Below, piece after piece: positions 1-12,200 of a stretch of DNA of 64,000 nucleotides (its first letter is position 1; the number at the start of each line of letters is the position of its first letter). The DNA is taken from assembly GCF_000002235.5 (NCBI RefSeq), contig NW_022145611.1, positions 14,044,882 through 14,108,881 of the forward strand, written 5' to 3'. Made by a program: the position numbers and the translations under genes. The DNA comes from Strongylocentrotus purpuratus. Taxonomy: Eukaryota; Echinodermata; Echinoidea; Camarodonta; Strongylocentrotidae. Below the pieces are notes generated by a model, which saw only the letters and a list, made by a program, of their open reading frames with translations, was not told the DNA's origin and did no database searches.

Positions 1-33
1 TTCATATTCATATTCTGTTGCATTCATCTCAAG

Positions 34-168
34 GCATTAGAACTGGATAACATCAAGACCCATCATTGGTTGATTCTGGGATGCAGCGCAGTAACGGGTG
101 AAAATCTACTCTACGGTGTCAACTGGCTGATAGATGACATTGCTTCCAGACTCTTCACTATGGACTGA
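34..168 (+). CDS. ARL2: ARL2 small GTPase, last coding exon (5' part outside window)
   Basis: Forty-four codons and a TGA stop follow an AG acceptor at 32-33. The peptide begins [12 protein letters not shown], contains [10 protein letters not shown] and ends [15 protein letters not shown] is the G5 guanine-binding box of ARF-family GTPases, and the whole stretch matches what I know of the ARL2 C-terminus nearly residue for residue; ARL3 differs in this region. In the family, ARL2 is a cytosolic GTPase that binds tubulin cofactor D and effectors such as PDE6D/BART and acts in tubulin folding, ciliary cargo release and mitochondrial function. The Walker A motif, switches and NKxD motif must lie in exons left of the window. 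A good donor (ATG, then GTAAGTA at 174) lies six bases after the stop, so the transcript may carry a 3' UTR intron. Too short for automated ORF calling, so easy to miss. Confidence 0.85.
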   Translation, partial: ALELDNIKTHHWLILGCSAVTGENLLYGVNWLIDDIASRLFTMD

Positions 169-494
169 TCATGGTAAGTATTAAAGCGAACTTTCCACAT
201 ACAGTGAATCCTGTACAATGACCACTCAAGGTAGACAAGTAAAGTGGTCTTTATGGGCAGGTGGTCTTTATTTACAAGTTCCCTTAGTACATGTTTCAAG
301 AGTGGTCAATGGAAACAAAAATGTGGCAAATGTAAACTGGTTATTAAGTCTCTGTCTGATTTTCAGTCTCTTAGTTGTGCAAGAAATAGCAATATCCTGA
401 GTAGCTGCAGGTAAATCAACAAAGGCCCTAAAATCCTTACTCCTTTATAATAATAGTAATTATTATAATAATAACATTTATAATGCGCACATAT

Positions 495-650
495 CCACCC
501 CAAGGGGACGCTCAAGACGCCATAACAAATTTGGAAATGATTACCTCGGCATTTCAAGGAATTTAGTCCTGCCAGGTACCCATTTACATCACCCGCGTTG
601 AGAGTGGCAAATGTAGATCAATGTCTTGCCAAAGGACATTAGTGCTTGAC
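495..650 (-). repeat. SINE-like fragment, central domain
   Basis: On the minus strand it carries the core word AATGGGTACCTGG next to GCCACTCTC. The same core occurs at 44216-44428, 47697-47885 and in part at 61500-61625, so these are copies of one dispersed family. Confidence 0.55.
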
Positions 651-2071
651 CACAACAACTCTATGTTTGAATAAGAGACAGAAATGTGAATAATCTTCAG
701 TTCAATTGAGCCACTTTGTTTACTCAGCAGTTTTTGTTTATGGCGCCATAACCCATGATGTTCAGATTAGTGTCAGATTATTAAACACTTAATGTTTAAT
801 AAAAAGGGCACCTGACAATAGTTTTTTGTTACCACTGCACCGTTCTAGGTATGAATGTAATGAAAAACTCTACCCAAACAAGTGACACAGAATAATGACA
901 ACAGACCACTGAGATCAAGTTTGCATAGTTTTATATGAAGTGTTAAGGAATTTTTCTTCTTCATACGAGCACATGTCATAGAATATATTCGTCGGACATA
1001 ATTCATGTTATATAAATGAAAAACAAAAATATACAAATAGTTTTAGTGATATACATTCAATTATAAAGTATCATTGAAATTATGTACATTCAATCTACAA
1101 TCTACTGATTGTCATGATATAATAAATATCTTGTAAGAAATATAAATATATGTAGATTACACACTGAAGGCACTTGTGATACAAGATGACAGAGTTGTCA
1201 CATAAAATTGAACAAGTATCTTCATAATGATTATATATTCTATTATACAAAATATCTAGTTTCATGATATCTAAACAAGTTCCTAAATAAACTAGAATCT
1301 ACCTTGAGTTGGTATTCTTATTTTCAGTTGCAAATTGATATTCAATTGAAAATGGGCTAACCCTATCTATTGAGTTCATATACGTCGGGTAATATACAAT
1401 GCTTTTATTTTAATACCAGTCACATGTTAGGAGGGGAGGGGGGGGGGGCATAATACCTGCATGTCTTGTATTGGTAAGGTTAGGGAGGGAGTAGCTGAAT
1501 GTCCTGAGAATTGATTCCGAAATGAGGTATCAGATGAGGCACAATAATACTCTATCAAAAAACATAGGGAATGTTGCTGGGAAAAGACAGAGAGAGTGAG
1601 AGGGGGGTGTATTTGTAATGAGGCCTTTTCTGTAGTCAAATTTCTTTCACTGTGATTCACACTTCAACAAGTGAAATTGGTTAGTGGACAAAACACCTTG
1701 GACTTGCTCAAAATAAGAGAGGTCAATTTCAAGGCAGACACAAAGGAATTGAATTCTTATTTGAAACCCTTTGATGACATAATTAACTAAGTTGAACAAT
1801 GTGTTTGGACAAAAAAGTGCAATTTATGTCCATGACAGATATTTTATGCCTAATTCATGAAACAAAGTATTCTGCATAAAAATTTCACTTTTGGAAGTTC
1901 ATTTATGACTGTTGTCCAAAATATGGTTGCCATGAAGGGGTTAAAATAGACACATCTACATGTATAGTGGCCTTAAATCACTGATAGGGCTAGTCCAAGT
2001 TACATTTATTTGGCCATTTGTTATCCATACATTACAAAGTAATTTTGGGTTCTGAATATAAATTGACATCA

Positions 2072-2215
2072 AGGCCCTGTTTCATAAAACGTTTTATCAA
2101 TAACAAGTTCCAATAACTGTAATTGCGGCTACTGATATCAAGACATTTGATTGGCTGAGAGCAAATTTGTCATAGAAATTTAGCATTTGTTATTGATAGA
2201 AGCTTTAGTAGTGAC
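2072..2215. repeat. Short inverted-repeat element (GGCCCTGTTTCATAAA family)
   Basis: Begins GGCCCTGTTTCATAAA; the inner arms TATCAATAACAA and TTGTTATTGATA are reverse complements. Related to the element at 14524-14680. Non-coding, MITE-like. Confidence 0.55.
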
Positions 2216-2332
2216 ATTAACCAAATACAATCATCAGATAAACTGCATTCTTAGATATGTTTGGTAACATTTGGAACAAATAGCTTGAATTTGCCCAATA
2301 ACATCTCTGAGGCTTCCATGACTAATGGGGCG

Positions 2333-2555
2333 TTGCAAGAAAGTTGCGTTTAAACGCAATTCCCAAAATCAAGTGCAACTCTGGCGTTTAATTGCAAATT
2401 TGCAACAAAATCATGTTGCAAGAAAGAGTTGTGCTGCAAATATCTAGCGCAAATCTTGCAATTAATTGCAGATCACGCACAATTTTGCAATAAATTTGGA
2501 GGATGCGCAAATTTGCAACTGATTGGCAGTTGATTGCAACGCAACTTTCTTGCAA
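2333..2555. repeat. MITE with perfect 18-bp terminal inverted repeats
   Basis: The left end TTGCAAGAAAGTTGCGTT (2333-2350) is the exact reverse complement of the right end (2538-2555). The interior repeats TTGCAA/GCGCAA words and has no real ORF; small ORFs crossing it are by-products of the repeat. Confidence 0.8.
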
Positions 2556-2706
2556 GAATGTTACCTGGCAATCCTTAAGTTTTTTTGCACACAAGGTCTT
2601 GGAAGGATGTACGACACATAATATACCAATACAACATATGAACCAATCAATGGCACTTTATCATGCATATTTCATCATCGTTATTGCTTAGAATCATGAA
2701 ATTCGA

Positions 2707-2712
2707 TTTATT
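2707..2712 (-). terminator. LRRC74A: Polyadenylation signal for LRRC74A
   Basis: TTTATT on the plus strand reads AATAAA on the minus strand, 54 bases past the LRRC74A stop codon. It predicts a very short 3' UTR ending near 2690. Confidence 0.5.
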
Positions 2713-2765
2713 CTTGCTTTTCAAGAGACCAGAGTTTCCTTTCAAATTTGTTCATCTGGGCTTCC

Positions 2766-3234
2766 TCACAATGTTGTGTTCAGGTTATTAGTCCTTGGTG
2801 ACTTCATTGGGGTTTTGGACCTAGGACTCTTGGCCCTGGAACCAGGGGCTCTCGTGCTGAGCCCACCAGGGCTAGGGGTCCTAGATGCCGGCCCCAAGGT
2901 CTTACTCAACCACTGTTCCTCATTCATGTACTTCTCTTCAAGTTCACTGGTGAAGTTCACCGTGGCATCCAAAGACCTTATCCCTGCGCTGACAGTATCC
3001 GCCTTCCTCCCCCGCGAGGTCCACTGAGTTGTGTCGGGTTTGATGGTGGAGCGCAGCTTCTGGAGCCGATCCGGTGACAGCGAGTCCCGGACCTGCTTGG
3101 GTTTCAGGTCCTGGAACTGTTCAGCGACGGGTTTGTAGAGCGGGTTGCTCCTGTTCTTCTGCACCCGTTCCATCTGTCGCTTGCGCTCATCGCGTTCGGC
3201 TTGTATCATCTCGTTGTGACCAATCTTAAGCTCT
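2766..3234 (-). CDS. LRRC74A: LRRC74A coding exon 13, C-terminal tail and stop
   Basis: Acceptor GGCTACTACAG, phase 2. Completes the second EF-hand (ELKIGHNEM), then a charged helix (AERDERKRQMERVQKNR) and a Ser/Pro tail with repeated SP/TP sites (RTPSPGG, AKSPRSKTPMKSPRT). The tail looks disordered and open to proline-directed kinases (inference). Stop TGA at 2768-2766. Confidence 0.93.
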
Positions 3235-6200
3235 CTGTAGTAGCCAGTGTATGTGTTGTGAGGTAGAGGACAGATATATGGGATAGGATGTGTACCAATG
3301 TATAGCCAAGAGTAGCGACAGGATCGTTTTGAGTGGACATGTAAAGACGTACAGTAAATAAAACAGGTTTACATGATAGAAGGTACAATGTTTGAATGAA
3401 AATGAAAGTAATGAACAGAGTGAATCAGAGGAAGGATGAAGTCAAAGCACCCCAAAATGATAATAACATAAAAGAGCAAATGGAAAATTAATGAGACAGG
3501 ACACACACAAATGGACAAGTGCAAGAAAGATGAGATGAAAAAACAAATGTGAGAGAAAAAAATGTTTTATTTATTAAAAGACAATATAAATAATACAAAC
3601 ATGAAACTGGAATTGTACATTAACTGAAAAAAAGACAATATAAATTTTATAAATATGAAAATGAAATTATGCATCAGCTCAATCTTATGTTGATGGATAA
3701 GATCAGATGACAGAAAGCAACTCCATTCCTGATCTACTCTTTCTGTCAATATAATTGTTCCACATGCAAACGGAATTTAAGTAACCTTGATGAATGAATT
3801 AATGTAGATCTCATTAATTCTGTGAATAGGAACATTGCTTTCCATTTAATAGATATTTAAACTATTATTTTTTTATTTGTCATTTCAGAGTCACTCTTGA
3901 TTTTCTCACAAAGGGAGCAAGGGATCGGCAGCTTTTGGAACTTATTCACATTCTGCAGCTTTGTGGTTCCCCTGGCCTATACAAGAGCCTCAAATACTAT
4001 GTCTAAGAGTTCTGCGAGCTACGAGTACTGTGAACTCTATGGCCTATCTTTTGAGCACATGGCTAGCTACTGGGTCTTCTATCATGAACAGCTCATTTAT
4101 CTGCTCTCGAGGAATGATCGCACTGCGAAGAAGAGAGAAGAGCAAAATTGAAGCAGAAATTCATCACATAGAATAAATAAGCAGCTGAACATTTTTGGAA
4201 CATTAAGGTTTTTTATTTTGTGATGATATAAAAGAAGATGACCCTCAAAATGTTATAATTGGAGATGAAAATTTGAATTTCTGAGACAATTTTGGAAGAA
4301 AAAAGTTCCTTTGATATCTTTGCAATACATGCTAGAATTGATAATTTCTCTTTTGTTGAATTCCCCTTTGATAAAAACAAAGAAATTGAAGGATTACAAT
4401 AATAATAATAGTGGGTTCTTGTATAGCACTCATGTCTTGAACATTTTTTACTATTAATACATCAAAGTGTTATTTTTGACATGCTGCCAAGTCTACCTTC
4501 TATCTTGACCTACGTCCGATTAAAGTAAAGATTCTCATTAGACAGATAGGATATATTTGGTTTTGTGGTCCCCAGGGCTATGGAAATGCTCTTTAACTAA
4601 ACTCCCAATTCCTATGAATAACCTTTGAAAATTGGGATTACATAAGAATATGACACTTTCTTCCAATGAAAATTCTAACACTCATGAAAGGACGGGTGTG
4701 ATGTAGGATTATGCCCAATAAAATGAAATAAAATACCGTACTGTAAAACCAGAAACTTGCATATGAATGAAAATATGTGCAAATTTTGCAAGTGGTTCAG
4801 ATTCATGAAGGTTTCATGTTGTGAAATGATTGCATCACAACAGACACAACATTAAATGTGTGCAATTCGCGAAAGTTTCTTGCTGTGCAAAATGGGCATT
4901 CTCGATAACTTGCAAAAGTTTCAGTCATGACACTTTCTGGTTTTGTAGTAAAAGATGGATACTATCCCACAATCATTTTTTATCAGTGGTGATATTCATG
5001 TATTAACAAAAAAAAATGTGAAAATATTTGTTTGTAGTACATGTGTAGTTTATATTTATTGTGTGCTGTAATGTGTTATCCATAGCCCCTCTTCCGTCAC
5101 TCATCAAAGTGCAATATTCGAGGGGTTTTTAATCTTGATTTTATATCAAAATTTAATGGTTTTAATAGAAACTTGTTCTAATAGGAAGATTAACATAATT
5201 TTCACTATAGAAAATTGGTCACAACAAGGTAACATGTGGTGGTCTGTCCACTGCAAGCAACATTTGTTATTAGCACTTTGTTATTTATAAAGATTTCATT
5301 TGTATTTTTTTGTTTGTAGGGGAAGGGGGGGGGGGGTTATATATTTTTTTGTAAGGCGTGTATTTAATTTAATAGAACCACAATAGGGTTTAGAACATTA
5401 TGCATCTGGCAGGATCCCCTTTGTCAGACACACAAAGATGATCGTAGGAAGTCTATGCATTATGTGTCCTTTTGATTTGATATTAATCCTGCAATCTGTG
5501 TATATATGTGACTGATTCTACTTTTTTCTCTCAATGTACATTACTTGTAAATATTTTTTTTTGGATACACATTCCTACCCTTATTAAATTATGGTGAAAT
5601 AAAGATAAATGCAAGAAAGGCAAAACCCAAACAAATGTTGTTTTTTTAAACATTAGAAATGGTACTGGTAATTGCATGACTTGTGTTGTTGAGGTTGAGG
5701 TTGCAGATTGCTTTAATGTTTGGAGTGTCACAAAAGTACTAACGTTTAAACTCCTATATCGTCTGTTGAGAGCCAGAAGGGCATTAACACACCAAATACA
5801 GAGATAATGCCCTCTTAGCTCTCAACAGATATTATGTAGTAACAATTCCTTGAGGGTAAAAAAACATGCATTTGGGCATTTTTAAGACCAGGGCCCCTGT
5901 CTTTCAAAGAGTTGCGATTTATCCCAACAAATGAAATTTAAGCCGAGACTGGTACCAATCACGACTCTGTACATGAGAGACAGGACTGGTAAATTTGCAA
6001 CTGATTGAATAACTCTGGGATCAAAGGGGATCAGTCGCAACGCTTCGTAGGACAGCCTGGGAAGATGGGGGGAAGGTGTCTTACCCATAATCGATCTCTC
6101 CATCTCCATCCTTGTCCAACGTTTCTACCAGTCTGTTCAAGAGATGTGGCTTCATCTGCAGGCCAGAGCTCTGTAGGGAGGGGAGTATTCAAAGTATAGG

Positions 6201-9200
6201 TTAAAACATAATATTTTATGTTTTTTTTTAAATTCATCCTGCAAATTGATGAAGGGGCATTGAAATCTGTTAAATTCAAATTATGTATAGAATAGGTTAG
6301 AACAAATTGTATGAGTTAGAAAGTTAATCCATCCAGTCAAAGATGGAAAGCGTGAACAGAAATTGCTCTCTCTTTCTCATAAATCATAGTCTTTTGGAAA
6401 AGTGGAACATGAATGTCTCCATGAATGTCATTTGTGGAATGCCTGATTACTTATTGAAATCACAAAGTATTTACAAAGTTTTCCCAACTTCTCATAACTA
6501 GTTCAAATCAAAGAAAGATGGACTTACCACCAGCCCTTTCTTGAATTCCTCCCGGGTGACCGTCAAGCTCTTGTCCTTGTCGTAGGTCTTGAAGAGGTCC
6601 CACACCCTCAGGTTGTTGGCCGAGATGAATTCCCTGAGCATTTTCACTGGGTCAGGCTCCTTCTCGGGAGGCTTCTCAAACTGGCCGACGGAAGACTGGT
6701 AGGCGACCAGGAACTCTGGACGAACCTCCTTCAGCTCCGTCAACAGCTTCACGCAGTCTTTGTTCACGGTGATATCCTGGGGAATAGATGGATGAAAGCA
6801 TAATTTTTGAAGATCATAGTAGAACAAGGCAAGATATTCTGATCAAGATGACGTAGAACACCTGTACAGACAAGTTTGGAGGTGTCTGTGAACTCATTTT
6901 TAGTACCAAATCTGAGATGACGTATGTGCTGGAGTCCATGGAAAATAAATGTGTGTTATACCGACATTGGATTCAATAGGTTTAGTACATGAACAGTCAA
7001 CCTTTTCATGTCAAGAACAACTTTGGTTTTATAGGTAATCTCTTATATCAATAAATGAAATGAACACTATTCTCATAGACTCCTCTCAAAATTATGCTGA
7101 ATATTAATTAAAAACTGCAAATAAAATACCTAAATGAAAGGGACAGGAGTGTGCTGTAGCTAAATATTATGCAATGGAAAATACATCATAGGACAACAAG
7201 CAAAACAAATTACATCTGATGAATACCAATGTCTGTTATTTTGTTTACAGTTCAAAGAACTGACATATGAAATCATACATGATATGTATTGAGACAATGT
7301 ACTTACTGCAAGGTCTAGTAGCTCTAGTACAGTGTTTGAATTGTTCTTGATTGCAATTAGTATTGCCATGGCTCCTGCTGCGGTGATAGGGTTTTGACCA
7401 AGCTGAGGGGAATAAAAATGGAAAGAAAAGGTTAATGATATAATACTTGGGTTCTAATAAGAAGTAACAATACCGGTATTTGTGTCTTCTTCTCACAGCT
7501 TCACATGTATCGGAAGCAATTCACTTTCTAGCAAGATTTGTTTTAAAGATTAGTTCTCATTTGTTTCAGTGCTTTATATTCGGCTGTACACACTGTCTAA
7601 TAATCTTTCAATCCTGGAAGATGCTACATGATAATGCCAGAAGAATTTGGAGTACATATGGTTGATTCTATTCCTATTCTCAAATTGAAATTTTTTTTGT
7701 GTATAGGTTTCAAAGTTTGATACATAATGTGGGATCTCTTTACTGAGGAAACTTGTTCTGCAGATCTTGGAGACTAATTCCATAGATGATTCTTTGAGGC
7801 CAAAGTAATTCCATTTTAAGTTCCATATTTAGGGATGTCAGTTTTGAGGCCAAAGTCTCATTTCAGGCCCTGACACCTTCCCCTTCCGGCAACTTTTCAT
7901 GCTACATATTGTACAGCACATGGGGGTTCCAGGCTCCAACTTTGGTGAAACCTACTGGTGTCCCTGTATATACACTGTATTGTTCTAAACGATATTATGG
8001 TAACACGGATTTCAATGGCTGAACTAACCTTCAAGACCTTGATGCTGTCATTGATTTCTACACCCTTGGCCAGCATGAAAGCGCCCTCATTGGTGACCCT
8101 GTTGTTACTCATGTCGAGCCATTGCAGCGTGCTGTTGAACTTGAGTGCCTCTGCCATAGCCAATGCACCTTCATTGCCGAAGCCGTTCCAGGAGAGGTTC
8201 AGACGCTTGATGCTCAAGTTTTCCTGAAGATGGAGAGAAAATGAATGATTTCGATGGTTTCATTGTACCTAAGGAACCATATATGGATAAGCAACCAGGG
8301 GAACTGTATCTTCTATCTGAGGCACTCCATAGAGCATTTATCACTGGCCAAAGACATGATTGCACCATATTGGTTTTTAACACAGGACCTAGCAGTTGAG
8401 CCATCATGCCTATTGAAATGAATAACCAAATCACTTTAACCTGGGCTAAAGCTTTTGATAGTCATGGGGTGCAGTATAATTTCCATGGCAAAATCGTGTC
8501 ACCACAATACGGTTAGGTAAAGGTTCTTGTCAGATCTAATCATTTACTTTGTTGGTTTGAATATCACATCCAAATGTTACTAGTTATGTCTAATCATAAG
8601 GGCATGGCTACATCCTATCAATATCTAATATAAGGTCACTATAAATTGAAGACATCACCATATATAATGTCCACAAGCATCTTTAACAGTGTCTTGGTTT
8701 TTATTAATCAATGCAAATAGAAGTCTTTCATGTTTGATAGCGACAACATTAATGCAGGAACTGTTTCATTAATTCATTTTAGTTAATCAAAGTAAGAAAT
8801 CAAAGTGCTCCGCTAATCATTTCTTATCTTACCGCCAAGCCTCTGCAGATGGCTATTGCCCCTTTTCTTCTTAAGTGATTCCAGCTGAGATTTAAATGCT
8901 CTATTGATTCCGTTGCACCTAGACAAGAAGGAGATATCAAAGATTCATTTTGCTATTGGTTTATGGAAATAACTACTGGTATGTAATTAATATTTTTTAT
9001 TTCAGAAAAAAAAAGGAAAGAAACACTGTTGATAATTTCTGGCCTTTATATATTTGAAATTTCCTATCAAAATCGTAATCTTTCTAGATTCAAGATTCAA
9101 GATAATTTATTGTCTGATTTTAACCACAAAAAAATCAGCAATTCGTCCTCCACTGGCGAGTGATATACATATAATACAAGCAACACAAACAATATATACA

Positions 9201-12200
9201 TTCGAGGATATAAAGAAAATACAATAATAATAATCTTTTTAACTAGTTTCTTCAATTGTAGTCAGTACGATAATGAAGCTTTTTGGTGAACTTTCTATTG
9301 CGGAAGCTATGGTATGTTTATAAAAAACTAAAAATTTCATTTTGTTCCTTTTCATTCAGAAAATTGTTTTCAAGGGTATACTGATAGTTGATTTTTAAAA
9401 CAGAGACAAGACTTACCTATGCCATGCCCTAAGATCTCTCCTCCCACCTCTCCAAACTCATTGTGACTCAGGATGAGCTCTTTTATTCTGTAGTTAGACT
9501 GTAAAAAACAAAATCAAGAACAGGAGGATTTATAATAATAATAATAATATCATAGTGAATAATAATATAATAGTGAACATTTATGATGCGCCATGTCTGT
9601 CAAAAATGACACTCCTGGCGCAGTTGTGTGAAAATTGTATAATTTTGGGCATACGACCATCAAGAGATCCAATAAAGAAAGAAATTAAAATACTCATCAT
9701 TGGGATAAGTGTCAAGTTACGGCATATAGGTCATTTTTTATTGTGATTGAAGACAGAGAGTTTCAATCGATTTGGATGAATCACAACTCTTCGATATACA
9801 ACAGGGCCTTAGTCAATCTTGAGATGCGACGAACAAGAATCATGATATTTAACAATAATAATCCAAGAGCAATTCAACAACCATGCAGGTATTATCTGAA
9901 CTTTCAAATAAGAATTTTGTTTACCATTTTTTTCTATAACTCACCTTAAATGATTCTGTGAATTCATTTGCATCTTTGTCTTTAAATTCGTTACCTGCAA
10001 TGGAGAAAAGGATAAACAAAGTTGAAATGTAAATTAATAAGTTTGCCATCGGGTGGAATATACTGATGCATATAAAAACATCAGATAATGATGCATAGAT
10101 AAAAGTATATCTTGTATCAAACATGACGCGCTGATCAAATACATTTACCCGGATGTGGTGATAGATGTACTGAAACCAAACTAGATCATCATCAAAAAGC
10201 ATGAAATGATGAGACATTTAAACAAACAAAATTGAGAAATAGTGGCAAAAACGTGACAGAATCGTTCATTTTTTATCATTATTCAATAAACATGGCTAAT
10301 AAACACAAAAACCGTCCTTATTTTAATCCATAAAACTGAACAATGCAGTCAACGTGATCAGCCTTCAATTAGTCTGTTGATACTGATATATTTCTCTGCA
10401 AGAAAAGTTACGTTTTTACCTCAATTACATCACAGCTGAATTAATATTTTTCAGCATACCGGTATTGTCATTGAAAAGAAGTATGGGTCTAATCAAAAAG
10501 ACACTGGAAAATTGCGAATTAGGTTAATTGCTATCCATATAACCTTTCATAAAAATCCTTCAAAAAAACATAGACAGAAAAATGATCAAGAGGTGACATT
10601 TAATATGATGGCCTGTCATCCATTCAAAAGCCATGAAAAGAATCTAACAATGAGATGCACTTAATCTAATCAAACTATCAAAAATGATGAATTATTATAT
10701 CATGAGCCATTTCATTTCGTAGGTGAAAGCCACACTATATCGCTGCATTCTGTCGTTGGATGCATGAACACCTTTTTGTGACCATACTGACGGCATTTGA
10801 AATGCACTTTATCATTTAATGGAGTGTTCACTTCATCACAGTTCAAACACCCGTGTCGTGTCATAAATAATGCATCATGTTGGAGAGGCAAAAGACGTGA
10901 AATGCTTACACATTCAACATTATGCGACACGTAGCTCATAGGGCCGGGAGTCACGAAAGCATAAATGGGTGGGGTTGGGGATGTTGGACCAAATTTGCCA
11001 AAGAGTCAACTGGCAGAAAATGGAAAATTGAGATTATCAAACCTGGGCCCAGTCACATTTGAACATTTCTCACTTATATAGTATAGGTGGGTTAAAAAAT
11101 ATCAAGACATTGTAATATCACTACTTGGTCAAACATTTTCAGGAAGAGTTTTGGCTGGAACCTGCCATCAAATGAAGGGCCAATTCCTACTGGAAGAAAA
11201 CAGCTTCGCCCCCATAAGTGTTGATATTGAGAAAATGACCTTTTCCACACTATTCACCACAGTGTTAAACTTTGTACCATAGTAATTCGCAGATTTGATT
11301 TTTTTTTACATGCATTCATAAGGTTGATGCTACAGTTGTATGCACGCACTGTGTTCACATAATGCAATGATGTGAGACATAGGGCACTGTGAAGTGATGA
11401 TGTGTATACAACCATCACAGAATAATCACATCTCTAATTAATCTTGAGCACATTGCTGACAGTAAACATAATGGGTGGCTTCTTTTTACACAATGTACCA
11501 CAGTAGGACACACTGTAACCATGAAGACTCACACAGTGTGTATGCATTAAATAATGATCATAGAATCAATTTTGAAAATCATCCACTGTATTCACACCAC
11601 GTTCAACCTATGCACCACAGTGCGCCACAGTGTGATCACAGTGTGATCAAATACCGTGTTGGCATCTACATGTACATGTACATGAGAACACAGAACCACA
11701 CTGTGTGTGGATCATTAAGTCTATTAATTACATCTGTAACTTTGTCATAGTCTACTGTGTGAATTTTAATTCACACCGTTTTCATATTATGCAACACAGT
11801 GTGCCACAGAATATAACATTACTGTCAGCAATGGGTTCAAGATCAGAGCTGTATGAATCACACTGGGATCATAATGATTTAGAATGCATTATGTAATACA
11901 CTTTGTTCACATCTACATATGATCACTAACTTTAGTTTGATCACCTTCATAGTGTGACATACTGTGTTCACACTCAGTTTTCACACTAGGCTACATACCA
12001 ATATGTGACATATTGTGGCCACAGAAAATGAGTGTGTACTCACCACAGTGTAATGGACATGAAACAAGTTCACATTACCGAGAATGTAAACACAATTCAT
12101 ATTCACTATTTTCACACTGTGGGACACTGTTATTGTGCTCTTTCCAATAGGAACGATTGCAGTGTTAACGGTCGGTATCTCACCAGATAGGTTAACCCGT

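Larger units (their letters stand above)
169..2706. other. Intergenic/3' flank between ARL2 and LRRC74A
   Basis: No convincing coding exon. It holds AATAAA motifs in the ARL2 sense (798-803, 1286-1291), a SINE-like fragment near 495-650, a G-run near 1436-1448 and two inverted-repeat elements (2072-2215 and 2333-2555). The two genes converge here. Confidence 0.6.
6777..8832. other. LRRC74A introns 8-10 (gaps between exons 8 and 11)
   Basis: Between the coding pieces 7307-7402 and 8029-8223 I see ordinary AT-rich intron sequence and no repeat or RNA gene that I can support. Confidence 0.5.

Noticed and set aside
3897..4151. 84-codon plus-strand frame in LRRC74A intron 12
   Set aside because: Competes with the shorter frame after the acceptor at 3888; neither is clearly coding, and this one has more aromatic and Ser bias typical of chance frames.
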